From the NCBI GenBank assembly GCA_014379885.1, contig JACMKW010000264.1:1-6541 (forward strand): 6,541 nt of DNA, given 5' to 3'. The notes beneath the pieces were generated by a model. The model was given only the letters and a program-made list of their open reading frames with translations, was not told the origin of the DNA and ran no database searches. The stretch is from Rhizobacter sp. GTDB taxonomy: Bacteria; Pseudomonadota; Gammaproteobacteria; Burkholderiales; Burkholderiaceae. Each line of letters opens with the position of its first letter. Positions within the stretch are counted from its first letter, which is position 1. The translations under genes were made by a program, and so were the position numbers. This document shows positions 1-6,318 of this stretch, one piece after another.

Positions 1-719
1 CCGGCGGCGACCATGTGCTTGATGGTCTCGAGCGATGAGCCTTCGAAACTCTTGCGGATCCCCTCGGCGTCGCTGGAGAAGCGGGCGAATTCGGGGCACA
101 CCTCGAGCACGTGGTCACGAAAGCAGTGGCCGGTGCCGAGCAGCAGCATGGTCTCGCGCTTGAGCTCCTCGGCGCTGATCGACTTGCGCTTGGCGAGCGC
201 ATGCGCGGTGGGCACGGCCGCCACGAAGGGCTCGTCGTACAGCGGCGCGATCGCCAGGCCGCTGTCCGGGAACGGCTCGGCCATGATGGCGCAGTCGAGC
301 TCGCCGGTGCGCAGCATCTCCAGCAGCTTGACGGTGAAGTTCTCCTGCAGGATCAGCGGCATCTGCGGCACACGTTCGATGGCCTGCTTGACGAGGTCCG
401 GCAACAAGTAAGGGCCGATGGTGTAGATCACGCCCAGGCGCAACGGCCCCGACACCGGGTCTTTGCCCCGCTTGGCAATTTCCTTGATGTTGGCGGCCTG
501 TTCGATCACCGATTGGGCCTGGCGCACGATCTCTTCGCCCAGCGGCGTGACGCTCACCTCGTTGGCACCTCGCTCGAACAGCTTCACGTCAAGCTCTTCT
601 TCGAGTTTCTTGATTGCCACGCTGAGAGTGGGTTGCGAGACGAAGCAGGCTTCGGCGGCACGACCGAAGTGCTTCTCCCTGGCCACTGCGACGATGTAGC
701 GCAGCTCAGTCAGTGTCAT
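1..719 (-). CDS. oxyR: OxyR, hydrogen-peroxide-sensing LysR-type regulator (C-terminus outside window)
   Basis: OxyR is a cytoplasmic DNA-binding regulator; peroxide drives an intramolecular disulfide that activates genes such as catalase and peroxidase. Seen here: 239 residues from an ATG whose complement ends at 719. The winged helix-turn-helix lies at about residues 1-60 (MTLTELRYIVAVAREKHFGR, then the recognition-helix segment SQPTLSVAIKKLEEEL), followed by a linker helix and the substrate-domain start (GPLRLGVIYTIGPYLLP, about 91-107). The redox motif GTGHCFRDHVLEVC places cysteines at 199 and 208, the same numbers as the E. coli sensor pair, which makes the OxyR call firm. Family members are about 300-320 residues, so roughly a quarter is missing at the left edge. 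The start is supported by AAGAAGG six bases upstream (726-732) and by the family N-terminus. The oddity is upstream: its first 12 codons recur twice more at 137-base spacing. The TGA of the preceding small ORF overlaps this start as ATGA. Confidence 0.95.
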   Translation of the reverse strand, partial: MTLTELRYIVAVAREKHFGRAAEACFVSQPTLSVAIKKLEEELDVKLFERGANEVSVTPLGEEIVRQAQSVIEQAANIKEIAKRGKDPVSGPLRLGVIYTIGPYLLPDLVKQAIERVPQMPLILQENFTVKLLEMLRTGELDCAIMAEPFPDSGLAIAPLYDEPFVAAVPTAHALAKRKSISAEELKRETMLLLGTGHCFRDHVLEVCPEFARFSSDAEGIRKSFEGSSLETIKHMVAA

Positions 720-757
720 GACTTGCCTTCTTGGCAGATGCGCGCGTCGCAGTCGCC
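681..757 (-). promoter_or_regulatory. Possible RNA stem enclosing the oxyR ribosome site and start codon
   Basis: On the minus-strand transcript, GGCGACTGCGACG (757-745, end of unit B) is complementary to CGTCGCAGTGGCC (693-681, oxyR codons 9-13) at 12 of 13 positions, with one G-G mismatch. A U-A and a U-G pair can be added at the outer end. The loop holds the Shine-Dalgarno AAGAAGG (732-726) and the ATG (719). Inside it a small stem, TGCC-aagaa-GGCA (736-724), covers part of the Shine-Dalgarno. The matching arms one unit upstream (894-882 with 830-818) pair at 11 of 13. Such a stem could limit initiation unless ribosomes on the upstream ORF open it. GC-rich sequence pairs easily, so this is only a candidate. 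Confidence 0.3.
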
Positions 758-856
758 AACCGCCTGCTGCGGGCTGCGATCCCCACGTGCCGGGGGGCCC
801 CGCATTCGCCCGCCGCCGGCGACCGCCACGATGTAGCGGAGTTCGGTGAGCGTCAT
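716..856 (-). CDS. 46-codon small ORF in repeat unit B, overlapping the oxyR start
   Basis: It begins MTLTELRYIVAVAGGGRMRG and ends CQEGKS, the same length as the unit A ORF. Its TGA (718-716) overlaps the oxyR ATG at 719, so a ribosome finishing this ORF would be placed on the oxyR start. The two tails share ARGDRSPQQAVGD but differ in the last 10 residues, matching the unrelated final 23 bases of the two units. A weak GGGA lies about seven bases before its ATG. It is best regarded either as a leader ORF that feeds ribosomes to oxyR or as a displaced former oxyR start. It could not itself bind DNA, since it carries only the first part of helix 1. Translation is inferred, not shown. Confidence 0.35.
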   Translation of the reverse strand: MTLTELRYIVAVAGGGRMRGPPARGDRSPQQAVGDCDARICQEGKS

Positions 857-993
857 GTCTGAATCCCACTGTTGGCATGCGCGTCGCCGTCGCCCACCGC
901 CTGCTGCGGGCTGCGATCCCCACGTGCCGTGGGGCCCCTCTTTCGCCCTCCGCAGGTGACGGCGACGATGTAGCGAAGCTCGGTCAGTGTCAT
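853..993 (-). CDS. 46-codon small ORF in repeat unit A, starting with the OxyR N-terminus
   Basis: This ORF starts MTLTELRYIVAV, the first 12 residues of OxyR. It then leaves OxyR for a Gly/Arg/Pro-rich tail (TCGGRKRGPTARGDRSPQQA and onward) ending in GIQT. Its TGA at 855-853 overlaps the ATG of unit B at 856 as ATGA, the usual geometry for translational coupling. The tail looks like translated GC-rich repeat, not a domain. A GAGG lies only one base from the ATG, too close for a normal ribosome site. A possible -10 hexamer ends seven bases upstream, so the message could be nearly leaderless. The case for translation is the purely synonymous variation in the first 12 codons. Against it, GC-rich DNA keeps frames open by chance. 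It could equally be a non-coding relic of oxyR. Confidence 0.35.
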   Translation of the reverse strand: MTLTELRYIVAVTCGGRKRGPTARGDRSPQQAVGDGDAHANSGIQT

Positions 994-1000
994 GCCTCGC

Positions 1001-1029
1001 AGAATAGCCCAGGCGCTGTCTCGCGTCAT
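1001..1029 (-). promoter_or_regulatory. Candidate sigma70-type promoter driving the repeat array and oxyR
   Basis: On the minus strand, ATGACG (1029-1024) and TATTCT (1006-1001) are separated by 17 bases. Each hexamer matches four of six consensus positions. The expected start point falls at about 993, the ATG of unit A, so the transcript would have little or no 5' leader before the first small ORF. It lies in the divergent region between oxyR and the lipoprotein gene, where a promoter is required. Moderate hexamer scores in GC-rich DNA make this tentative. No clear OxyR operator pattern was found beside it. Confidence 0.35.
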
Positions 1030-1105
1030 GCACCCTTCGGCATCACCTTGCGATACCGCATGCCTTGGCGCTTGCAGGCCAGTGCGCGGGGCCCGATTCT
1101 CCGGC

Positions 1106-1121
1106 CGCGGCATGTGCCGCG
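1106..1121. promoter_or_regulatory. Inverted repeat upstream of the lipoprotein gene
   Basis: CGCGGCA-tg-TGCCGCG has perfect 7-base arms around a two-base centre and ends 15 bases before the lipoprotein ATG. Its position suits an operator or a 5'-leader hairpin for that gene. With arms this GC-rich and no second copy in the window, the function is a guess. Confidence 0.25.
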
Positions 1122-1136
1122 CCTTGAAAGCCCCGT

Positions 1137-1715
1137 ATGAGTACACCGCGTTCGCGTGTTGCTTTTGCCTCGTCGATGCTCACCGTGCTGGTCGCCAGCA
1201 CCTTGTCTGCCTGTTATGTGGTGCCCATCGACCCGCGCACCGGGCAGGGCTACCCGATTACCAATGAGGCCTACCGTGGCAACGCAGGTGCCACCAGCAG
1301 CCCCGGCAGCGTGACGGTGGTGATGCCGCCCACGCCCCCCGGCCCGCCGCAGCCCACGGTGTTGAGCGCGCGGCTGTACCCGCTCAACCCGCAGGCCAAC
1401 AAGGGCGGGTTGATCACCGCGGTGGTGGTCGACAACAACACCGGGCGCGGCAGCTTCACCCTCAGCTACCTGGGCGACACGCTGCAAGGCGAGGCCACCC
1501 GCGTGGACGCCAACTACGCCGCTTTCGGCCGCATCTACAACGAGGTGCTGGGCCTGAACCAGCGCAGCTTCAATGGCCGGCGCGGCATTGCCAATGCATT
1601 CGGCGCCAAGGGCGTGAATGCGCAGTGCGAATACCTGATCACCGGGCCCACCATGGGCACCGGCGCTTGCCAGTTCTCAGACGGTGCGAAATACCAGATG
1701 CACTTCGGCAGCTGA
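1137..1715 (+). CDS. Predicted lipoprotein of unknown function
   Basis: This 192-residue protein is not assigned to a named family. It starts with a basic segment (MSTPRSR), a hydrophobic stretch at about 9-22, and a lipobox LSAC with the lipidated cysteine at 26. The residue after Cys26 is Tyr, not Asp, which favours outer-membrane sorting. Residues 27-75 form a low-complexity linker with a Pro-rich run (MPPTPPGPPQP, about 63-73). Residues 76-192 look like a compact beta-rich domain (ARLYPLNPQ, GRGSFTLSYLGDTLQGEA, FGAKGVNAQCEYLITGPTMG), ending in GACQFSDGAKYQMHF. Cysteines at 164 and 178 could form a periplasmic disulfide. The ATG has a modest GAAAG about eight bases upstream. The gene is divergent from oxyR and convergent with the YIP1-family gene, with only eight bases between their stops. 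A cell-envelope role is likely; the exact function is unknown. Confidence 0.85.
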   Translation: MSTPRSRVAFASSMLTVLVASTLSACYVVPIDPRTGQGYPITNEAYRGNAGATSSPGSVTVVMPPTPPGPPQPTVLSARLYPLNPQANKGGLITAVVVDNNTGRGSFTLSYLGDTLQGEATRVDANYAAFGRIYNEVLGLNQRSFNGRRGIANAFGAKGVNAQCEYLITGPTMGTGACQFSDGAKYQMHFGS

Positions 1716-1723
1716 ACCCGAGC

Positions 1724-2959
1724 TCAAGACTTCGCCGGCCGTTTCATGGCCTCGATCTTGGCAAGGTCGAGGCTTTCAACGATGGCCTTGAGCGCAGGCA
1801 GGTCCACACGTTGGCCATTGGCCTCGACCACCACGCCGTTGGTCAGGATGACCGCGTACTCGCCACGGCTGCCGTCCTTGCGAAACTCTTCGCGCACCGT
1901 GCGTTCGCCTTGTTTGTAGACGCGCTCCACCTTGTCGGTGGTTTCGCGGTCGAGGGTGCTGCTGGCCCAGCCGGCGAGGGACGCCAGCCCACCCAGGCCG
2001 CCGATGTCGGTGATCGACAGGCGCACCCGCTTGTTGTCGGCCTTGTAGCTGGCCTTGGCCGATGAGCCGGCGATGCCCATCGCCTGGTTGCCTTGCGCTT
2101 CCACCGAGTCGCGCTTCAGGTCGCCCAGGCTGTCGGGCAGCATGGCCTTCAGGTCTTGTGGCGGAATCGGCTCGCCGCTGGTGCCCGAGAGTGCGCCCAT
2201 GGCTTCGGACAAGGCCTTGCCGGCGGCGGCCGGGTCGCCGGACTTCTGTGCCGCTTCCATGCGCTTGCCGACTTCTTCGAGTTTTTTGGCTGCGGCTTCC
2301 ATCTTGGCGGTGTCGATGTTCACCTCGCCGCGCGGCGTGCTGATGGTGACGTCGCCACCCGAGCCCATGCCACCGAAGCGCCCGAAGCCGCGTGAGGGTG
2401 TGACTGCCGCAGAGACCGCGCCCACCACGATGCCGGCGACGATGCCGCACACGATCACCACCGCGGTGTAGCCGGCGGCTTTTTCGGGCGGGCATTTCAT
2501 CAGCACCGGAATGCCGGTGTAGATGAGGTAGATGGAGTACAGCCCGGCGAGCAGGCCCAGCACACTCAGCGATGGGATCAGGCTGAAGATGCCGCCTACA
2601 AAACCCGCCGTGCTGCCATAGGCCACGAGCTTGAGCGCGTTGATCTGGTTTTTGCTGCCCTTGAACGTGGGCGCCAATGCATCGACGATCAGTGCCAGCA
2701 CGAACACCATCACCAGCGACAGCACGTAACTCACCACCATGTTGGTGAGGCCCCACATGAAGGGCAGGCGCATGTTCATGCCAAAGCCGCTCACGCCGAT
2801 GAGCGACATGCCAATGAAGCCGGCAATCGCCGGGATGGCCGCGAGGAAGATGAGGTAGCTCTTGTAGATGCCGGCTACATCGGTTTGCTCTTGCTCGATC
2901 ACCGGCCAGGTGGGCTTGGGTCTGAGAAGGATGTCTTGAACACGCTGGATCAGGTTCAT
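1724..2959 (-). CDS. YIP1-family membrane protein with long soluble C-terminal region
   Basis: This 411-residue protein starts MNLIQRVQDILLRPKPTWPV, a typical bacterial YIP1-family opening (short amphipathic helix and a P-x-x-x-W motif). About five membrane segments follow, near residues 33-58, 67-96, 110-128, 132-152 and 164-187, with conserved-looking inner loops such as APTFKGSKNQINALKL. Residues 188-200 are a Gly-rich hinge (GFGRFGGMGSGG). Residues 201-411 are soluble: a charged helical part (about 217-255, KKLEEVGKRMEAAQKS), then an alpha/beta part ending in LDLAKIEAMKRPAKS. The family's molecular role in bacteria is not settled. The frame is open to 3040, but the start at 2959 is preferred because GGAG lies six bases upstream (2969-2966) and the family N-terminus begins there. 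A promoter candidate precedes it, so it need not depend on recG transcription. Confidence 0.88.
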   Translation of the reverse strand: MNLIQRVQDILLRPKPTWPVIEQEQTDVAGIYKSYLIFLAAIPAIAGFIGMSLIGVSGFGMNMRLPFMWGLTNMVVSYVLSLVMVFVLALIVDALAPTFKGSKNQINALKLVAYGSTAGFVGGIFSLIPSLSVLGLLAGLYSIYLIYTGIPVLMKCPPEKAAGYTAVVIVCGIVAGIVVGAVSAAVTPSRGFGRFGGMGSGGDVTISTPRGEVNIDTAKMEAAAKKLEEVGKRMEAAQKSGDPAAAGKALSEAMGALSGTSGEPIPPQDLKAMLPDSLGDLKRDSVEAQGNQAMGIAGSSAKASYKADNKRVRLSITDIGGLGGLASLAGWASSTLDRETTDKVERVYKQGERTVREEFRKDGSRGEYAVILTNGVVVEANGQRVDLPALKAIVESLDLAKIEAMKRPAKS

Positions 2960-2997
2960 GGGTGGCTCCAAGGGTGGGTAACACGACGCCAGCGGGG

Positions 2998-3026
2998 AAT
3001 CTACAGGCCGCCACAGCGCCTGCCAA
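2998..3026 (-). promoter_or_regulatory. Candidate sigma70-type promoter for the YIP1-family gene
   Basis: TTGGCA (3026-3021, five of six consensus positions) and TAGATT (3003-2998, four of six) are separated by exactly 17 bases. They lie in the 100-base gap between the recG stop and the YIP1-family start. Initiation near 2991 would give a leader of about 30 bases carrying the GGAG ribosome site. This is the best promoter-like pair in the window. No strong terminator follows recG, so read-through transcription is also possible. Confidence 0.5.
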
Positions 3027-3059
3027 AGGACGAACGTCACACGGCCCGCACAGGATCAG

Positions 3060-5114
3060 TCAGGCCTTCAGGAACTCCGCCTTGCTGCCCAGCCAGCGCG
3101 CCACGTGCTGCTCGGCCACGTCGGGCCGCGTGCCCAGCAGCCGTGTGGCCGCTTGGCGGGCCACCTGCACCAGGGGTTCGTCGAGCGTGAGGTCGGCAAA
3201 ACGCAGCAACGGCGCGCCCGACTGGCGTGCGCCCAGAAACTCGCCTGGGCCGCGGATCTCCAGGTCACGCCGGGCGATCTCGAAACCGTCGTTCGTTTCT
3301 GCCATGGCCTTGAGGCGCGATTTGCCGGTGTCCGACAGCGGCGATGTGTAGAGCAGCACACACACGCTTGCCACCGAGCCGCGCCCTACACGGCCGCGCA
3401 ACTGATGCAGCTGGCTCAGGCCAAAACGTTCGGCGTGTTCAATCACCATCAGACTGGCGTTGGGCACGTCCACACCGACCTCGATCACGGTGGTGCTCAC
3501 CAGCACCTTCATCTGGCCGTCAGTGAACTGCGCCATCACCGCGGCCTTCTCGCCGGCTGGCATGCGGCCATGCAGTAGGCCCACGCTGTGGCCGGGCAGG
3601 GCGGTGCTCAGTTGTTCGTGGGTGGCGGTGGCGTTTTGCAGGTCAAGCTTCTCGCTCTCTTCGATCAACGGACAGACCCAATACACCTGTTTGCCGCGTG
3701 ACACCTCTTCAGCAATGGTGCGAACCACGCTGTCGCGTTTGCCGTCACTGAACAGCTTGGTGACGATGGGGGTGCGCCCGGGGGGGAGTTCATCAATCGT
3801 GCTCACGTCCAGGTCGGCGAAAAGCGTCATCGCAAGCGTGCGCGGGATGGGTGTGGCGCTCATCATCAGCAGGTGGGGTTCCAGGGCCTGCTGCTGCAGC
3901 TTGTCGCGCAATGCAAGGCGTTGTGCCACGCCAAAGCGATGCTGCTCGTCGATGATCGCGAGCCCTAGCCTTGCGAACTGCACTTCGCTCTGAATCACCG
4001 CATGTGTGCCCACCACCAGGCCCGCCTCACCCGAGGCCACGCGCGCCAGCATCTCCTTGCGCACCTTGCCTTTGCGGCTGCCGGTGAGCCACGCGGTCTG
4101 GATGCCCAGCGGTTCCAGCCAAACCACCAGCTTACGAAAGTGCTGTTCGGCGAGGATCTCGGTGGGCGCCATCAGCGCACATTGCCAACCTTCGTTCATG
4201 GCCACCGCGGCGGCGAGTGCCGCCACCACCGTCTTGCCGGAGCCGACGTCGCCTTGCAGCAAACGATTCATCGGCGCTTCACGCTGCAGGTCGAGCGCGA
4301 TTTCTTCGACCACACGGCGCTGAGCCGATGTCAGGCTGAAGGGCAGCGCGGCAAGCAGCTTTTCTTGCAGGCCGCCAGCTCGCACCGTGAAGCGCGGCGC
4401 GCGTTGCAGGGCACGCTCGTTCTTGGCATGCAATTGCGAGAGTTGCTGCGCCAGCAGCTCTTCGAACTTGAGTCGTTGCCACGCGGGGTGGGTCTTGTCT
4501 TCCAGTTGGCCCAAGCTGACGTCGGGCGTGGGGTGGTGCAAGAAGCGCAGTGAGTCACGCAAGCTCCACAGGCCATTGGGCAGCAGCTCGGGCGGGATCA
4601 ACTCGGCCAGATCGGCCCGCTGCAGCCCCGAGTTCACCGCCTTGCGCAAATAAGCCTGCGGCAGCGTCGCGCTGCTCGGGTACACCGGCGTCAGTGCGGT
4701 GGCGAGCGGCGTTTGTTCATCGACGCTCTTGAAGGTGGGATGCACCATCTCCAGCCCGAAGAAACCGCCCCGCGCTTCGCCACGCACCCGCACGCGGTTT
4801 CCGGCCGCCAAGGTCTTCTGGTGGTTGGGGTAGAAGTTGAGGAAGCGCAGGAACAGCTCGTCGGTGCCGTCGCCCAGTTTCACCACCAGCTGGCGGCGCG
4901 GGCGAAACTGGATCTGGCAGTCGCTGACCACACCCTCCACTTGCGCCGAGTCGCCATCGCGCAAGTCGCGTATCGGTGTGATGCGCGTTTCGTCTTCGTA
5001 GCGCAGCGGGATGTGCAGTGCGAGGTCGATGTCGCGCACCAGGCCCAGCTTATCCATCGCCTTCTGCGGCGCAGATTTCTCCTTGCGCGCTTCAGAGGGA
5101 GTGTCGGTGGGCAT
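3060..5114 (-). CDS. recG: ATP-dependent DNA helicase RecG
   Basis: RecG reverses stalled replication forks and migrates branched DNA such as Holliday junctions. The protein is 684 residues, close to the usual 690. An N-terminal wedge/OB domain covers roughly residues 20-200 ([29 protein letters not shown] at 91-99). The superfamily 2 motor follows: Walker A GDVGSGKT at 288-295, [10 protein letters not shown] at 316-325, the Walker B variant DEQH at 389-392 in [17 protein letters not shown] at 419-426, [13 protein letters not shown] at 541-553, and the arginine-finger motif QLRGRVGRG at 571-579. The RecG-specific C-terminal motif is intact ([19 protein letters not shown] from 606, then [10 protein letters not shown]). 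The frame runs open into queA on the other strand, but ATG at 5114 fits the family length. A GGGAGG sits 12 bases upstream, a rather long spacing. It is divergent from queA and upstream of the YIP1-family gene. Confidence 0.97.
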   Translation of the reverse strand: MPTDTPSEARKEKSAPQKAMDKLGLVRDIDLALHIPLRYEDETRITPIRDLRDGDSAQVEGVVSDCQIQFRPRRQLVVKLGDGTDELFLRFLNFYPNHQKTLAAGNRVRVRGEARGGFFGLEMVHPTFKSVDEQTPLATALTPVYPSSATLPQAYLRKAVNSGLQRADLAELIPPELLPNGLWSLRDSLRFLHHPTPDVSLGQLEDKTHPAWQRLKFEELLAQQLSQLHAKNERALQRAPRFTVRAGGLQEKLLAALPFSLTSAQRRVVEEIALDLQREAPMNRLLQGDVGSGKTVVAALAAAVAMNEGWQCALMAPTEILAEQHFRKLVVWLEPLGIQTAWLTGSRKGKVRKEMLARVASGEAGLVVGTHAVIQSEVQFARLGLAIIDEQHRFGVAQRLALRDKLQQQALEPHLLMMSATPIPRTLAMTLFADLDVSTIDELPPGRTPIVTKLFSDGKRDSVVRTIAEEVSRGKQVYWVCPLIEESEKLDLQNATATHEQLSTALPGHSVGLLHGRMPAGEKAAVMAQFTDGQMKVLVSTTVIEVGVDVPNASLMVIEHAERFGLSQLHQLRGRVGRGSVASVCVLLYTSPLSDTGKSRLKAMAETNDGFEIARRDLEIRGPGEFLGARQSGAPLLRFADLTLDEPLVQVARQAATRLLGTRPDVAEQHVARWLGSKAEFLKA

Positions 5115-5172
5115 GGGACAATTTTGCCTCCCTTCTTCACCTTGGTACGGGGACCGTCCTCCCCTCAACGGC
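5115..5172. other. Divergent recG-queA intergenic region
   Basis: These 58 bases must serve both starts. On the minus strand GAAGGGAGG (5136-5128) is the likely recG ribosome site. On the plus strand no good Shine-Dalgarno precedes queA. A short inverted repeat, GGAC-c-GTCC (5151-5159), is present. No hexamer pair with proper spacing stands out in either direction, so the promoters cannot be placed with confidence and may overlap the coding ends. Confidence 0.5.
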
Positions 5173-6240
5173 ATGTCTCTCGCAGAACCCTCGCGCCGCT
5201 TCACGCTCGCTGACTTCGATTTCGTCCTGCCCCCCGAACTGATCGCGCAGCACCCCACCGCCGAACGCAGTGCCTCGCGCCTGCTCGACGGCAGCGTGGC
5301 GCCGCCGGCGGACCGCATCTTTCGCGAGCTGCCCACGCTGCTGCGTGCCGGTGACCTGCTGGTCTTCAACGACACCCGCGTCATCAAGGCGCGCCTGCTT
5401 GGCGCCAAGGCCACGGGCGGTTCGGTCGAGGCGCTGGTCGAGCGTGTGTTGCCGAGCCACGAGGTGATGCTGCACCTGCGCGCCAGCAAGTCGCCCAAGC
5501 CCGGCGCGCTGATCCGCTTTGGCAGCGGCGATGGGGACAGTAGTTTTGAGGCCGAGATGCTGGGCCGTGGTGGCGCGGAGAACTCACTCTTTCACCTGCG
5601 CTTCCCGAGTGAACCGTTTGCGTTGATCGAGCGCCATGGCCATGTGCCGCTGCCGCCTTACATCACGCATGCCGACGACGCCGACGACGAGCGCCGCTAC
5701 CAGACCGTGTTCGCCGCCAAACCCGGCGCCGCTGCTGCACCCACGGCTGCCTTGCATTTCGACGAGGGCGTGCTGGCTGCCTTGCGCGAGCGTGGCATCC
5801 GCACCGCAAGCGTCACGCTGCACGTGGGTGCCGGCACCTTCCAGCCGGTGCGCACCGAGAACCTGGCCGAGCACAGGATGCACAGCGAATGGTTCGAGGT
5901 GCCGCAGGCCACGGTGGATGCCATCGCCGCCACCCACGCCGCCGGTGGCCGTGTGGTGTCGGTCGGCACCACCACGCTGCGTGCACTCGAATCGGCAGCG
6001 CAAGGGGGTGAGTTGCGTGCCGGCAGCCGCGACACCGACATCTTCATCACGCCGGGCTTCCCCTTCTGCGTGGTCGACGTGCTGATCACCAACTTCCACC
6101 TGCCCAAGAGCACGCTACTGATGTTGGTCAGCGCCTTTGCTGGCTACGAGCGTGTGATGGCGCTCTACCAGCACGCCATCGCGCAGCGCTACCGCTTCTT
6201 CAGCTACGGCGATGCGATGCTGCTGGCGCGCCAGGCCTGA
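5173..6240 (+). CDS. queA: S-adenosylmethionine:tRNA ribosyltransferase-isomerase QueA
   Basis: QueA transfers and isomerises the ribosyl moiety of S-adenosylmethionine onto preQ1 at the wobble base of GUN-anticodon tRNAs, giving epoxyqueuosine. The 355-residue product matches the family length and shows its signatures in order: [14 protein letters not shown] near the start (15-28), [17 protein letters not shown] at 61-77, [10 protein letters not shown] at 155-164, RYQTVFA at 175-181, [12 protein letters not shown] at 190-201, [10 protein letters not shown] at 217-226, HSEWFEV at 237-243, [11 protein letters not shown] at 264-274, and [19 protein letters not shown] at 306-324. The frame opens earlier (5011), but that extension overlaps recG and lacks family features. 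[10 protein letters not shown] at 5173 is the natural start despite a poor ribosome site. The gene that follows is not tgt, a common partner elsewhere. Confidence 0.97.
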   Translation: MSLAEPSRRFTLADFDFVLPPELIAQHPTAERSASRLLDGSVAPPADRIFRELPTLLRAGDLLVFNDTRVIKARLLGAKATGGSVEALVERVLPSHEVMLHLRASKSPKPGALIRFGSGDGDSSFEAEMLGRGGAENSLFHLRFPSEPFALIERHGHVPLPPYITHADDADDERRYQTVFAAKPGAAAAPTAALHFDEGVLAALRERGIRTASVTLHVGAGTFQPVRTENLAEHRMHSEWFEVPQATVDAIAATHAAGGRVVSVGTTTLRALESAAQGGELRAGSRDTDIFITPGFPFCVVDVLITNFHLPKSTLLMLVSAFAGYERVMALYQHAIAQRYRFFSYGDAMLLARQA

Positions 6241-6245
6241 GCGGC

Positions 6246-6259
6246 CGGCCATTTGGCCG
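6246..6259 (+). terminator. Weak hairpin just after queA
   Basis: CGGCC-attt-GGCCG forms a 5-base GC stem six bases after the queA stop. No T-run follows, so it is not a canonical intrinsic terminator. It may attenuate transcription or simply be a GC-rich palindrome. Confidence 0.2.
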
Positions 6260-6318
6260 ATGGTGGTGCCGCGTCGCTTCATCAACAATCCACCCCACGC
6301 TTTCGCCCACCCTCGTGC

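Larger units (their letters stand above)
684..993 (-). repeat. Tandem array of oxyR 5' ends, exact 137-base period (two full units plus the genuine oxyR start)
   Basis: Read on the minus strand, ATG-initiated copies of the first 36 bases of oxyR begin at 993 (unit A, 993-857), 856 (unit B, 856-720) and 719 (the gene itself). Both spacings are exactly 137. All three encode MTLTELRYIVAV. Units A and B align without gaps. Bases 1-36 have 6 differences, all at third codon positions. Bases 37-114 have 8 differences in 78, with a perfectly shared stretch of just over 30 bases (CGGCACGTGGGGATCGCAGC and on through GCAGGCGG). The last 23 bases, just before the next ATG, are unrelated. The cores are GC-rich with short palindromes (GGGGCCCC; CCCCAC-ggcac-GTGGGG in unit A). 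The genuine oxyR coding sequence leaves the repeat after about codon 13. No transposase, integrase or tRNA is next to it. Whether the core occurs elsewhere in the genome cannot be seen here. Confidence 0.93.
994..1136. other. Divergent intergenic region between the repeat array and the lipoprotein gene
   Basis: These 143 bases separate the array from the plus-strand lipoprotein start and should hold promoters for both directions. The minus-strand candidate is listed separately. On the plus strand the best pair is TTGCAG (1072-1077) and GATTCT (1095-1100) with 17-base spacing, each matching only three of six consensus positions, so it is weak. The sequence does not match the 137-base unit, so the array ends at 993. 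Long open frames cross it on both strands but have no recognisable protein features. Confidence 0.5.

Noticed and set aside
111..836. Long plus-strand open frame (241 codons) across oxyR and the array.
   Set aside because: It is antisense to a firmly identified oxyR, with His/Arg/Gln-rich composition typical of a shadow frame in GC-rich coding DNA.
720..993. A CRISPR-like array.
   Set aside because: The units are 137 bases with coding starts and only two full copies, with no short repeats separated by unique spacers and no cas genes.
1716..1723. A shared terminator between the convergent lipoprotein and YIP1-family genes.
   Set aside because: Only eight bases separate the stops, and no stem with a T-run is visible there.
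1776..3026. Long minus-strand open frame (416 codons) in another frame over the YIP1-family gene.
   Set aside because: Its Arg/His-rich composition without domains shows it is a shadow; the overlapping frame has clear membrane segments and a ribosome site.
5115..5160. CAAAAT (5127-5122) as the recG -10 box.
   Set aside because: Its -35 partner at proper spacing is poor, and the start point would fall at the recG ATG, leaving out the ribosome site.
5115..5498. Open frame extending recG by 128 residues at the N-terminus across queA.
   Set aside because: The extension lies antisense within queA, lacks RecG similarity and would exceed the family length; ATG at 5114 gives the normal size.
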